53,406 nucleotides of DNA from Tieghemiomyces parasiticus (taxonomy: Eukaryota > Kickxellomycota > Dimargaritomycetes > Dimargaritales > Dimargaritaceae): positions 1 to 53,406 of the forward strand of contig JANBPT010000224.1 of assembly GCA_027575765.1 (NCBI GenBank). Direction: 5' to 3'. A model generated the notes under the pieces. That model was not told the origin of the DNA, ran no database searches, and saw only the letters and a list, made by a program, of their open reading frames with translations. Of this stretch, positions 11,763 through 22,148 are shown one piece after another; within the stretch, counting starts at the first letter, position 1; every line of letters starts with the position of its first letter. The position numbers and the translations under genes were made by a program.

Positions 11763-12562
11763 ATGGTGAAGCTCAATCTTAATATCAAGGCCGTCCTCAC
11801 CAACGTGACGGATTTGCAGCCGGCCGACGATGAGGGATTCGACTACCATTTTAAAATCAAGTGCAACAGCTGCCAGGAAGTGGCCGATAACCTGGTGACG
11901 GTGTGCCGGCAAGAGTCGAGCAGCATCTCTGGCAGCCGCGGTGAAGCCAATCTGGTGATGCGCTGCAAGTTTTGTAAACGTGAGGGGTCCCTGAACTTCG
12001 AGGGCATCACCCGGCCTTATCCTTTCGAGAAGAGTGGGCAGTTTGCGCCCATCGTCACCGTCGAATGCCGAGGCCTCGAGCCCGTGGATTTCGAGCCCAT
12101 GGTAGGTGGCATGCCTCAGTACATCCCTTTACTGCCTAGTGCTGGCGCATATTCCGCGATGTACGTGGCCCGGATAGAACGACTAGGCATATCAAGTGTG
12201 TAGTATATTAATGCTACTGACTCGCCCGCTCTTACATCGGTACGACAAATGTGCCGACTTGTACTCCAACAACCACAGGACGGCTGGAAGGTCAAGGGCG
12301 TCGAGTCAAACACCGTGTTTGATGAGGTCGACCTCTCCGATGACATGTGGGCCGACTACGACGAGAAGGTAAGTCTAGATTGGGTCCGGTCATCAAGATA
12401 CAAAGGAAGTGTATACCGTGCACCTGTCATCAGTACCTAACGACTATGGTTGGGAACACCTTACCCGCACCTCCTCCTCCTCCTTCTTGACTGCGCCGAA
12501 TCATGCAGGCCGGCGATGAGGTCAGCGTGGCGGAGTTTGAGTGTAAGTTCACCAAGGCTTAG
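11763..12562 (+). CDS. CXXC zinc-binding protein, DUF866/UPF0587 family
   Basis: Homologue of human C1orf123 (CZIB) and its yeast relative; a small zinc-binding protein whose cellular role is not well established. Exons: 11763-12101, 12279-12368, 12509-12562; 483 nt, 160 aa, the family's usual length. Zinc-type CxxC pairs are CNSC (residues 37-40) and CKFC. Other family landmarks are FHFKIKC-like DYHFKIKC, SRGEANLVMRCKFCKREGS, FAPIVTVECRGLEPVDFEP, and the C-terminal DMWADYDEK and VAEFECKFTKA. All three exons join in phase 0 with GTAGGT and GTAAGT donors. It converges with glyoxalase II 246 nt downstream. Confidence 0.93.
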
Positions 12563-12808
12563 CTGGAACAACACCTTCCATGTAGGCTACCAGATTCCCT
12601 TTACAACCTTGGTGGACAATGTCAGCGCAGCCAACACTGAATTGACGCCCCGAACGACCAGAGCACACTTATCCACGGCTGATTTCTAACCTTTGGGTAT
12701 TCGATTTTAGTTATCATTAGTCTGGCGGATTGTGATCGCGAAATGGGTCTTGGCTTGCAATAAATTAATCCGCCAGTGTGTGCCGCCTCTGCCAACGGGC
12801 TGCCATAC

Positions 12809-13854
12809 TTAAGAGGGCCGGAAGTTGTCCTTCATCTTGCGCAGTTCCTGCATGACTGAGACGGGCTCGGCCTGGCCCGTGGCAGCCTGGAGAGCTGGAT
12901 CACGGACGCGCATGAAGGGGTTGAAGAGTAGTTCCTCACCAATGCTACTTGGGATGGTGATTTGCAGCTGGTGGCACTGCATCCATTTCTGCTGGAGGTG
13001 CGGATTGTGCGGGTCCACCGTCATGGCGAATTTGAGGTTGGTATGTGTGTACTCGTGGCCACAGTACACCAGCGTGTCATGAGGCAGCGTCCCCAGTACT
13101 TCGACCAGTGAGTGGTACATTTCGGCCGGGGTGCCTTCAAAGAATCGGCCGCAGCCGCCTGCACGAGGGGGAAGGGAGGGTGAAGGTTTTTGCTATGGTC
13201 CAGTTAAAGTACGTTTTGCTGGTCATTCTGGATCCACCTGGCATCGAAGTAGAATCCTTACGTGCCCTTTTCATAGTGAAAGGCGGTAGAGATGGTATAA
13301 GGTACCTACCGACGAAGAGGGTGTCTCCAGTGAACACGGCCCGGCTCTGCCCGTCGGTCACAAAGTACGACACGCTGCCTTTGGTATGGCAGGGCGTCAT
13401 GAGGGGTTTCACGGTCAGCGAGCCGAGTTTGAACTCTTCCCCGTCTTTGTTGACGTAGTTGATCTCGGGGATGCGGGCGTCGGCACCGTATACCACCAGG
13501 CCAGGTTTCATCGACGTCATCTGGGTGTTACCGCCAGAGTGGTCGGCGTGGTGATGGGTGGTAAGGATGGATGTAAGCTTATAGCCCGTCTGAGTCACCA
13601 CCGACATGACCTTCTTGGGCTCGACAGGGTCCACCACCGCCACTGGTCGGCGGACGTGGAGTTGGCGGGCAGGAGGGGTAAGCGCAGATTATGTAGCTTA
13701 GATGGTTAGCGCCGAACTGATAAGTGAGAGGCGAGGAGTCGGCAATCAACTGACGAGCCGTCGCTGGATGGGGTTGATTACCTTCCTGTTTGGCGTCATC
13801 AACGATCACATAGGAGTAGTTGTCCTGAAGGACGGGTACGGGGATGATACGCAT
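12809..13854 (-). CDS. Hydroxyacylglutathione hydrolase (glyoxalase II)
   Basis: Metallo-beta-lactamase-fold hydrolase that splits S-D-lactoylglutathione into D-lactate and glutathione, the second step of methylglyoxal detoxification. Exons (minus): 13782-13854, 13310-13642, 12809-13158; 756 nt, 251 aa. The N-terminus MRIIPVPVLQDNYSYVIVD is typical. The metal-binding THHHADH lies at residues 53-59, followed by PCHTKGS, GDTLFVGGCGRFFEGT and YCGHEYT. The C-terminal helical part contains NPFMRV and RKMKDNF, the substrate-binding region in the family. No signal peptide or clear mitochondrial presequence is visible, so it is probably cytosolic; an alternative upstream first exon cannot be excluded. 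Confidence 0.95.
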
Positions 13855-15812
13855 GTTGGAGGCAGCTGCGTGGGGTATCGGTATGGTGTGGCAACGTAAA
13901 GGGTGAGGGTTAGCAATCGCGACGGCCTACGGAGGGTGCCAGGTAAATACCGGAGAACGAAAACACCCCTTGGCCAAGGTTAATTCACGTACCTAGCTGG
14001 CCTGAAGGGGCAAGGTAAGGCCTGGTTCGAGAGAAATAACGGACGGTCGGTGGCAAGGAATACGACCGGGCGAGGTTCGCGAAGAGCGCGGTGGGTTGGC
14101 GTGGTCTCAGGGCTGGTATGAGCACGGAGCGAATAAGCATCGGGCAGGTGGGTTGACGATACCGAGGGGTCGGGAGGAATGAGGTGTAAGGGCAGCGGGG
14201 GCTGGTTAGGGCCTAAACGACTAGGTATAGACAGGCAATGCACAAAACGACGTGTTGGATGCAATTGGAGAAACCTGGGGTGAGGGAATGCGCTGGTGGA
14301 ACCGGGCCTGCGGGGCGGGTCGGCCAAGTGGAACCTTGTGGCTGGTGGCTGCGAATGGTGAGCCCCCAGGTGGGTCGGTAAGCAGCTGGGGCCGAGTGGC
14401 ACAGGCAGTCCGGCTTACCTAAACAGTATGAAGACAACCGTGGAGAAAGGCAGCGTGGTGGCGTATAGCTAGCGGCGGCTCAATTGTAGCCGATGTGACG
14501 TTAATCGGGCGTTCCTGGGCAGGCCGGCCCGAGTCTCCGATTTTATATGCCCAGCTTGCAATCTACCTTCCGGAAGGGGAGCCTTGCTGGAGACTACGAA
14601 CGGGGTCTGCTCCCCACGCCCGCTATCTGCCCTGGACTAGGCCCCAGGCCGTGCTGTATGCGGCTGCACCCCCCATCTTTTCCCACTACCCCCGCATTGG
14701 ATCACACGGCTCTGAGCAGCGCTATCGACACTCGCAGGGGTATACTTCTGTAGTCTAATGTTCCCGGCGGTGAGCTGGGACCCCCGCGTCCCATCTAGTC
14801 GAGCTGGCCCGCCAACCTGCGAAAGCCGCCTTCGCCCCGGGCCACTTGCCGCCGAGACGGCCGTTCAGCTGTCCAGTACCTCCTATTCGCTGCGCCCTCC
14901 CTTGCCCCCCTCGCCGCCGCTCTAGATACAGAGCGCATGTCCCTGGAACCGATTCTAAAAAGAAGCCGCCGAAGTTTCCACGCGGGTGTGGCTGTACAGC
15001 CGCCTGTATCCGGTTGGGTGGCCGTATGAGTAATGTGGGGGACGTCTGCAGGCAGGCAGGGGGGCTGGACTGGAGCAGCCCTGGCACTGGCTATGTCCCA
15101 ATCGCTGGGACTAAATGGCGGCCATAGATGAAACAAGAACGCTCCATCATTGCCAGTGCCAACGACGTCTCGACAAGCCGTGCTCAGGCCCTACAGCATG
15201 GTTTGTACCGAGGATGCTAGCGGCTGCACAGGGTGGGTTGGTGGTATCTGCCGATATGTTATTTGCGAAAATGGACATCCTTTGCACTACATTAGGAAAC
15301 ACCGATCCCGCCGCACTGAACCCTGATGGCGGGGCATTGGGCTACGGCTACCAGGCTGGTGGGTAACCTCTGCGTCAGTATGTCGCAGGAATGTTGCGTG
15401 CGGCTTCTAGCCAGGGGTGACAATGGCAAGGGAGGGGTGGAGAAGCGTGGGGGGGAGGAGAGCGGGCCAGTGTCCCCCGGAGGCGATACGTCGACGCGCT
15501 CCCTCAACGGTCGGAGTTGGCGTGTGTTGGGTGCAACTTGATCAACCGACGCGTCGTGTCATAGTCAGCTGTAGGAGCCCAGGGTCACCCCATTAACGCT
15601 GTATGTGTGTATGTTTTGGGTCTGTTTAGCCTTTTGCATTCGCCCGCATGCTGTCCAGGGCCCAACACGCATCCCTATTGTTTTTTTTTAACTTCTACAC
15701 AAATCCCCTTATCCTCATGACCCTCATCTTCTAGATTCACTGTCAGCTCCGTACTCATCTTGTCATTCATCCTAATTTATACCCAGTACATACCTACTTG
15801 TCGACCACCGTC
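13855..15812. other. Divergent intergenic region, no supported gene
   Basis: About 2 kb between two divergently transcribed genes. The left part (13860-14480) is purine-rich on the plus strand, consistent with the glyoxalase II promoter. The right end (15600-15800) is pyrimidine-rich, consistent with the promoter of the plus-strand gene at 15813. Overlapping frames of 60-140 codons on both strands show no domain or conserved motif. Confidence 0.55.
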
Positions 15813-17216
15813 ATGGCAACCGGGTCGCCATCTAAAACCACCCGCTCCTCACGCCGTCGCACCAGGCCACCGTCCCCTACCGCTGCGTCCACCCGCCGAG
15901 GACGTCGGAAACCGAATCCACCCGCCCTCGCCACTCCAAATGCTGCAGCCATCGATAATACACCCTCCCATTCAGCCCGTGCGGCGCCCTCCTCGCGCAA
16001 TTCGGAAACCCCACCCGAGGACTCGCCGGGGGCCAACTCCAGGAGGCGGAGACCCGATCCCGTTAAGATACTCTTTACTCGTCGGGAATCCGAGCTTGGC
16101 GAGGCAGACAGATCTCCGGTGGCCTTGGAGACCGAAGGGGCCAGTAGTAAAAATCCTGCGGTGATCGCCAGTCCTAGCGACAGGGACGAGTCTAGACGTT
16201 CCAGTGACCCAGAACCATCACCACCACCATCGGAGCGGATACGACCGACCGCGCCCTCACCACCATCACCCCCACCGTCCCGGACCAAAGTCACGTTCCA
16301 GTGTCACAAACTACCCGTATCGGCCTTCAGTTCCATACCCAGGTCCGCCACCGCTGCACCAGGGGACGAGACAGCACCCAATGATTCCACTACCACGGAT
16401 TCCTCAACCCCGGCTGTCACGGCACTCACCAAGCTCACGGCACACCTTGGCGCGATCAAGCCAATGCTGAACGAATTTGACGTAGTGAGCGACCAAATCC
16501 TCAAGACCATTACCCAAACCATCGACGACCTCGTGGACGCACATGAGGCCGAGGTCACTGCCGTCCTCGGGCCCGATGAAGCCCAACGCGGCACTGCCCC
16601 ACTCCCACGCGAACTCCGGCGCAAACAGATCCAGGTTAAAGCCCAAATCTACGCCATCAACGAACTATGGCGATTCCTGGAGGGTATGCTGATGGAAGCG
16701 TCCGATCTCGCCGATACCTGCCATGCCACCCAACGTGCTCTTAAATTGACCCAGCGTAATCGGGCGGAGCTACGGCGTCGGCTGGTGATTCGCGCCGAAG
16801 TCCGCGCCGGACTCGAGGGCGAATGTCGGAGGCTGCAGGGTCTCCGTGACCGGGTCGCAGCCCGGGAGAAGGAGCGGAGCGAAGACGAGCGGTGGCTCAA
16901 CTCATGGCGGGAATTGGGACGGGCGAGCCAGACCGTAGCCTCGCCATCGTGGACCAGCCAGCTGTCGACCGTCGCTCACGAAGCGCCGAGCTTCGCCAAT
17001 ACCACGTACTTGTTGAATCGAACGGCCCGGTTTCTCGGGATACCACCGTCATCTACCTTGTCACAGGTGCCGGCCGGATCTGTCCCAGCCGGTGGGCCGC
17101 TATCATTTTCAAGCGGTGATCAGGGATCAAGCCGGACGGCAAGCGAGCCTGATGTGCGATTGGCAGGCACGAACCGTTGGCTGCGGGCCTGTGCTGAGGC
17201 GCTCCGCGGGCTGTAA
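15813..17216 (+). CDS. Coiled-coil protein, possible CENP-U-like kinetochore subunit
   Basis: Single exon, 467 aa from the first ATG at 15813. The first 180 or so residues are Pro/Ser/Arg-rich and probably disordered; their start is strongly basic (SSRRRTRPP, TRRGRRKP). From about residue 200 to 380 the protein is helical: LNEFDVVSDQILKTITQTID, then a long heptad-like stretch including LKLTQRNRAELRRRL and LRDRVAAREKERSEDERWL. The C-terminus has YLLNRTARFLG and ends NRWLRACAEALRGL. This order (EFDV, long coiled coil, short helical tail near an L-L-x-A-R-x-L-G motif) resembles metazoan CENP-U, an inner-kinetochore protein related to yeast Ame1. The similarity is weak and only by eye; a generic coiled-coil protein is the alternative. 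Confidence 0.8.
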   Translation: MATGSPSKTTRSSRRRTRPPSPTAASTRRGRRKPNPPALATPNAAAIDNTPSHSARAAPSSRNSETPPEDSPGANSRRRRPDPVKILFTRRESELGEADRSPVALETEGASSKNPAVIASPSDRDESRRSSDPEPSPPPSERIRPTAPSPPSPPPSRTKVTFQCHKLPVSAFSSIPRSATAAPGDETAPNDSTTTDSSTPAVTALTKLTAHLGAIKPMLNEFDVVSDQILKTITQTIDDLVDAHEAEVTAVLGPDEAQRGTAPLPRELRRKQIQVKAQIYAINELWRFLEGMLMEASDLADTCHATQRALKLTQRNRAELRRRLVIRAEVRAGLEGECRRLQGLRDRVAAREKERSEDERWLNSWRELGRASQTVASPSWTSQLSTVAHEAPSFANTTYLLNRTARFLGIPPSSTLSQVPAGSVPAGGPLSFSSGDQGSSRTASEPDVRLAGTNRWLRACAEALRGL

Positions 17217-17673
17217 TTGTGGGGTTCTTCTTGAAAGGGTTAATGTCACTGTATAGACCTGTAAAAATAGCATTTAGTATCTCTCTTGGTCGTGTAGTGG
17301 TAGGCGCTTTACTGGTGATCAATAGTGGGGACAGGTGTATATTATCCAGAGCCGAGAGATTTAGGCCTGTAAACTGGTCTAGCTCATCGGGCTTCACTGC
17401 TATATAAATGGGTAACGCAATTAAATGCGATACCGGATGACGGGGATAATACACGATGTGGAATAGAAGGCTATGGTGGTATATACAGATGGTTGGGGAG
17501 GGGAAAGGAGAGTCGGGTAAACGCTGGCCCACTCTGGGGGGGGAGGCTACAAAGCAGGGTACGTAGTGTCAGATACGGATCATCACCACTGAAGCCATGA
17601 GAGTTGTTTGAGGTTTCAGTCGTTCCTGAAGCGCAGAGGCGCACTTTACTCTCACCCTAAAGGCTGGAGTTTA
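17217..17673. other. Convergent 3' spacer
   Basis: A 457-bp gap between two converging genes, AT-rich in its middle and presumably holding both polyadenylation regions. No gene seen. Confidence 0.6.
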
Positions 17674-19284
17674 TCAACTACCAGCCGGCTCTCTTGGGGC
17701 AATGATAAACCCGAGGATATGCCGGCATTCCGGGCACTGGTGAATCCCTTCATGTAGCAGCGGGGAGGTCGGCGGCAAGACCGAGCGGGCCACCGGCCCC
17801 TTGTTAGCACTGGTATTGCCGCAGAGATTGAGACGGGCCAGGTTATGCAGGATAGGACTGAGTCGGGCGCGAAATTTGGTTGACGGTGGGACAACGTGGG
17901 TACTAATGGCCGCCTGACAATTGGGACAGGTAAGTCGAACGGTTTGGTGGGTCAGGAACTGCTTGCGGACCCACGAAATTGGCGGTGGGCTAGGAAGGGC
18001 AGTTGGTAGAGAGGGGGTGGCTTCGGTTGGCCTCGATGACCGCGGGACCGGGGCGGCAGGCCAGGTTGTAGTGGGTAGGTCAGCGGCGGGGCGGGCGTCT
18101 CGGTCCGTTAAGAAGAACATACCGCTCTGCGGGGAATCGGCCGGGGGCAGCAGTTCGCCCAGATCGTTGAGCGACAGATTGCGCGGGATGTAGGCGAGGG
18201 AGGAGGTGCGTGAAGGGAACTCGGGAGGCAGAGTAGACGGCTCAGCCTTTGGGGTAGCCCAGCAGTTGGATGGGGGTGGGGCGTATAGAGACTGGACGTG
18301 GAGTCGGCGGCTGTACGGAGTCAGGGACGCGTGTCGCTCCGGAAGGTCAGCAGGGAGCCGGGGCGGTAGAGTATTAAATTGGGTGGAGGGGAGGTACAGA
18401 GACGAGGTCGGTAAGTAGGCGGAGCTGACTTTACGCGCCTCCGCCTCCACCTCCGCCGCCTGGGGCAGTGAAGGTAAGCTGGCGGACGGTTTGATGGCCT
18501 CATAGGACGACTGGCGCAGCCGCCGGGACTCCAATGTCTGCTGTGATACACGGACTCGATTGCGGCGGAGAGTCGACGTGCCGGATAGCGGGTGGGGCGT
18601 CTCGCTCTTGGGCGATGACATGTGCCAGACGATATGTGGCAATCGTCTACCGTCCGGACTAGCGCTCGGTGGTGAGCAGGTCCGGGGTGGGGACGCCCGG
18701 CCGAGCCCGTTGGTATCTTCGTCAACGTTAGAGCCCATGTGAACGCGAGCCACCGGGAGGTCCGGCAGGTCCACGGTATGAGGATATTTCGCCTGCTGAG
18801 CCCGATCGGTATTGACTGCAACCTTCTTGAAGGTGACGAGGTTGGTGGTCGGACACCAGTGGGGTTCGAGGGTGAAGAGACAGGTTGGTCGTTCGACGTG
18901 GATACGCGACGTGGCGGATTTGACCCGTACAACGGGCGGCGCGGCTGACGACAGGTAGGGTTCACCAGTCAGGTCCACCGTGGCAGTCCTGTGGGCCAGC
19001 TGCAGGTTGTCTTCGATAGACTGCACATCCACCCGGTCCCCTTTGTGAAGTACCTCGAGGATGCGTTCCCAGGTGTTAAACATGGGCTGGGTCGTGTGCG
19101 GCACTGGAGAGGTCGTGCTCTGTGGGAGAGAGGTCGGTTGGTTGGGCAGGGGCGAGGGCAGGACAGGCAGGGGCCTGCCACGACCACCCCTGTCAGTGTT
19201 GGCTGCCGTGTACTTGGCGGCAGTATGGTAAGGTTTAAGCCCCAGGGGGCTGTGGTTGCCTGGAGCAGGGGCTATACTGGTCAT
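17674..19284 (-). CDS. Pro/Ser-rich protein with C-terminal LITAF-like zinc ribbon
   Basis: Single exon, 536 aa from the ATG at 19284; the frame is open a little further upstream without another ATG. Residues 1 to about 440 are Pro/Ser/Thr-rich, apart from a more ordered patch near NTWERILEVLHKGDRVDVQS. The last 100 residues carry two CxxC knuckles: VRLTCPNCQAAIST and, about 58 residues later, HQCPECRHILGFI. The second, HxCPxCxxxLG, is the hallmark of the LITAF/SIMPLE domain, a zinc ribbon that inserts into endosomal membranes. The hydrophobic membrane-inserting segment that normally lies between the knuckles is missing and replaced by a polar stretch. Identification as a degenerate LITAF relative is inference; another zinc-ribbon family is possible. 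Confidence 0.75.
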   Translation of the reverse strand: MTSIAPAPGNHSPLGLKPYHTAAKYTAANTDRGGRGRPLPVLPSPLPNQPTSLPQSTTSPVPHTTQPMFNTWERILEVLHKGDRVDVQSIEDNLQLAHRTATVDLTGEPYLSSAAPPVVRVKSATSRIHVERPTCLFTLEPHWCPTTNLVTFKKVAVNTDRAQQAKYPHTVDLPDLPVARVHMGSNVDEDTNGLGRASPPRTCSPPSASPDGRRLPHIVWHMSSPKSETPHPLSGTSTLRRNRVRVSQQTLESRRLRQSSYEAIKPSASLPSLPQAAEVEAEARKVSSAYLPTSSLYLPSTQFNTLPPRLPADLPERHASLTPYSRRLHVQSLYAPPPSNCWATPKAEPSTLPPEFPSRTSSLAYIPRNLSLNDLGELLPPADSPQSGMFFLTDRDARPAADLPTTTWPAAPVPRSSRPTEATPSLPTALPSPPPISWVRKQFLTHQTVRLTCPNCQAAISTHVVPPSTKFRARLSPILHNLARLNLCGNTSANKGPVARSVLPPTSPLLHEGIHQCPECRHILGFIIAPREPAGS

Positions 19285-21722
19285 GGTCGTTGGCACTGGG
19301 ACGGGCGGCAACCAGGCGGCGGAGGCTGGAAGTGTGAGAGAGGAGGGATGGCGGGAAGCAGTGCAAATGAGCGGAGAAACGCAGAACAAATGCCGAAAGT
19401 GGTGGATGGAATGGTTGAGCGGAGTCTGAAATAAACGTATTAATGGGGGAGGTTGCTCTATCTGGGAATATTGCTGCGTAGTCTAGTCCGGGCAGAACAG
19501 GTACGAGGCCGGCGGGCGGGGTACAAACAGGATAATGGGAGGGTCAGCGTAGGCGCGGCTGTACAATGGCCTCGCCTCGGTCTAGTAAGGCAGGGTGGTT
19601 AAATATGAGAAGAGTGGGTGGAAACGTGGCGGACTCGCGCCAAGGCTTGCCTATTCAAGCGTACAAGGAAATAGAAGGGAAGAAGCGCGGGCCAAGGCGT
19701 GGAAAGGTGGGTAACTCAAAGAGGGCAGGTGGAGCTCGAGGGCCGAACCCTGTAAATAGGCTAGGTTAGACAGGATGGAAAGGGGCGCACTGGGGAGGGG
19801 CCTGAGACGAGAACAGCGAGACAGCACCAACAAATAGCGAAGCGATAAGGGAATGGGAAGAGGGGAGAGTAGTAGCGACATCGGAGAATATCGCCCTGTT
19901 TATAGTCAAGCACGAGGCGATCGGGAATAGAGAGGCGGCGAGGGATTGGAAGGGCAGAAAAAAACGGTCCCGGAGGTCGATTTGGTATTGAACGGGAAGG
20001 GGCCCGGGTCAATTTTATATCGCTGCGCAAGAGGGTGATAAGTAGGGCCCGATAAACGGGCACCCAACAGCAAAGCCACCGTTTGGGTAGCTTGGCTCCC
20101 CGGCTGTCGGCTAGTTTTCCAAAGGCGGGGTATTAATCTGCACGGCGGGGCGATTTCCAGTACAAAGGCGCTGTAAGGTGAATCCGGCAATTAGGAGGTC
20201 TAGCCAATGGTGGCGGTGGGCCGCTGTGGGGGAGTGGGGAGGTGGGTGTGGATCGTGGCTGTGTAGTAATATCGGGCCGGTGAGGGGTCAAACGAGTCAC
20301 CAGGTGTTCGAATGGCCGGTCCGCGGTCTGAAAGAGGGGGGCTACTGATGGGAAAAGAAACCTGCACTGCTAGAGTTGCTCACCCGGTCAAACTATGGCG
20401 CCAGTGGTCCGACACAGCCGGAGGCGGCAAACGAGTCACCGGAGAGGATGGGTGGTCAAATGGAAAACGGTGCGTGCGATCGAAACTGGATTTAGACCGG
20501 CAGGATTGCAGGGCAACGTTTAATTTACGAGCCTGGTTACCGTGGTAATATCATAGAAAGGAGGGGTGCTGCTGTAACCTATTAACAGAAAAGTGAATGC
20601 TTAGTTTTTGTCAACGGCAGGATAGACTAGGGGACGGGTCGGAAGGCCCGGTGGTGGGCCGCCAGCGCCGTTTTATACAGACACCCGGGGGCCAGGTTGG
20701 CCGGTGAGGCATCGCGGGATACAGGTAAGGAGATGGCAATGGCTTGTCCCCCCCCTAAGACCTATATACGAGACGACGGACGGATGATAACGCCAGTTGA
20801 CAACACAGGCTGGCCGACCTCATGAACTGTACCCACGCAGAGGAATGCGGCCACGCGCCATGGGTTGCACTAGTCTAAATATGTGCATAGTCGTCGTCAG
20901 GGCATGGCGTATCCAAACCATCCATGCGATCCTCTATCCTGCACCATCTCAGGTTTTCCTGCATCTATGTACCGATAATGCACGCCCTAGCCCTTCTACT
21001 GTGGTAACTGTGTTAGGGTATAGCTGATAAAGTACGATAATTAGGTCCATGCAATGCAATGGTAATGAACGCCCGCTGACAACACACGTGTGTTTCAGCC
21101 TTTATCCTTTTCGTAGGCACCACTCGTGTAGATGTAGAGTTCGCAGTTGTCTATAAATAGGCCGCCATTGGAACTCTGAATTCGCATTTCCGTTCTCACA
21201 GCAGTTTCCCTATTTTCCTACCTCGCTCTCACTCCCATTGTTTATTTATATGTATATAAAAATGGTCACTCACCCAACCATCTTAAGTAGGCCAACTTTG
21301 TGAGCGGACACTGGGCGACAGTCGTTGGGGCATTGTCAACGTTTTTCCACGAGTAATTTATAGGTCACACTGCCTCGGCCTTGTTCGCTCTAAATGATGA
21401 CCATGTCTGACCCAATGTACCAACGGCCCCTTTCTATAGGCAAGCCGATTACGTACTATCGACGCAAGTCACAGTCGTCATAATCGGTCGTCGACCGTGG
21501 TTTTCAAAGGGTGATGACTACGTGACTTAAGAATGGCGAATTGATGACTCCATACATGTATGCACTTAAAGTACTTTATTTTCATTAGTAGTGATTTTTT
21601 TTTGCAAATAAGCATCATATGACATAGATTAGGGTCTAACCAGTTGAAAATCACGAAGGCGGTCAAGGGTAAGAGTCGGAATAGGAGGGCCGCGTCACGC
21701 TCGTATCCGGCCAAAGTCACTC
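19285..21722. other. Intergenic, no supported gene
   Basis: 2.4 kb without a convincing gene. The left half is strongly purine-rich on the plus strand, matching an upstream region of the minus-strand LITAF-like gene. The right half is AT-richer and holds an orphan plus-strand TATA-type element at 21152-21159, listed separately. Confidence 0.55.
21152..21159 (+). promoter_or_regulatory. Orphan TATA-like element
   Basis: TATAAATA followed by about 90 nt of pyrimidine-rich leader and an ATG at 21262. That ATG opens a frame of only 13 codons before TGA, unless a GTGAGC donor at its end is spliced. No downstream gene on this strand could be recognised, so the element may be inactive or drive a short or non-coding transcript. 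Confidence 0.3.
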
Positions 21723-22148
21723 TCAGCAGCAAAACAAGCTGCAGCAGACACCGACTCTGACCAGTTGCTTTAGGGCATCCGTCTCGCAGCATACCTCATC
21801 GCAGACGTCTCTCCAGTCTTCCCCATCCATATCAGCCACCTGGTGGTAGTAATCGCTGCACTTCTGGACACCCTCACCGACGTTTTCGGCTACCGTCTTG
21901 GCGCAGCGGTTTACGCGATCACGGCAGTAGTCGAGCGTAGAGGGACCGGACACCGCCATTGGTTGCTGAGGAGGGTAGTGACTATTACCAGTCGGAGCTG
22001 TCTGGACGTAGCTGCCCGGAATACCGTATGAGGTCTCTTCAGGCTCGGAAATCTGCCCAGTACGCCGGCGCTGGCTCAGTCCAGTAGGCTGGGCCTGCAC
22101 GGCGCCAAGGGAAAGCAGGAGAAAGAAAGAGAGGCTGACCAGTTGCAT
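21723..22148 (-). CDS. Small Cys-rich secreted protein
   Basis: 141 aa, single exon. The N-terminus MQLVSLSFFLLLSLGAVQAQ is a textbook signal peptide with an Ala-x-Ala-like site (VQA|Q). A low-complexity spacer of about 50 residues rich in Pro, Ser, Thr and Gly follows. The C-terminal 70 residues contain ten Cys in the order YC, RC, KC, VC, VCC, VCC, FCC, ending Cys-Cys-stop. Secretion plus an even number of Cys suggests a disulfide-rich extracellular protein; size and layout fit a candidate effector or surface protein. No family recognised. A TATATA element lies 124 nt upstream of the ATG. Confidence 0.8.
   Translation of the reverse strand: MQLVSLSFFLLLSLGAVQAQPTGLSQRRRTGQISEPEETSYGIPGSYVQTAPTGNSHYPPQQPMAVSGPSTLDYCRDRVNRCAKTVAENVGEGVQKCSDYYHQVADMDGEDWRDVCDEVCCETDALKQLVRVGVCCSLFCC

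Noticed and set aside
13980..14402. 140-codon minus-strand Pro/Leu-rich frame upstream of glyoxalase II, as a possible mitochondrial-targeting first exon
   Set aside because: No in-phase donor joining it to exon 1 of the hydrolase was found, and its composition matches the surrounding promoter.
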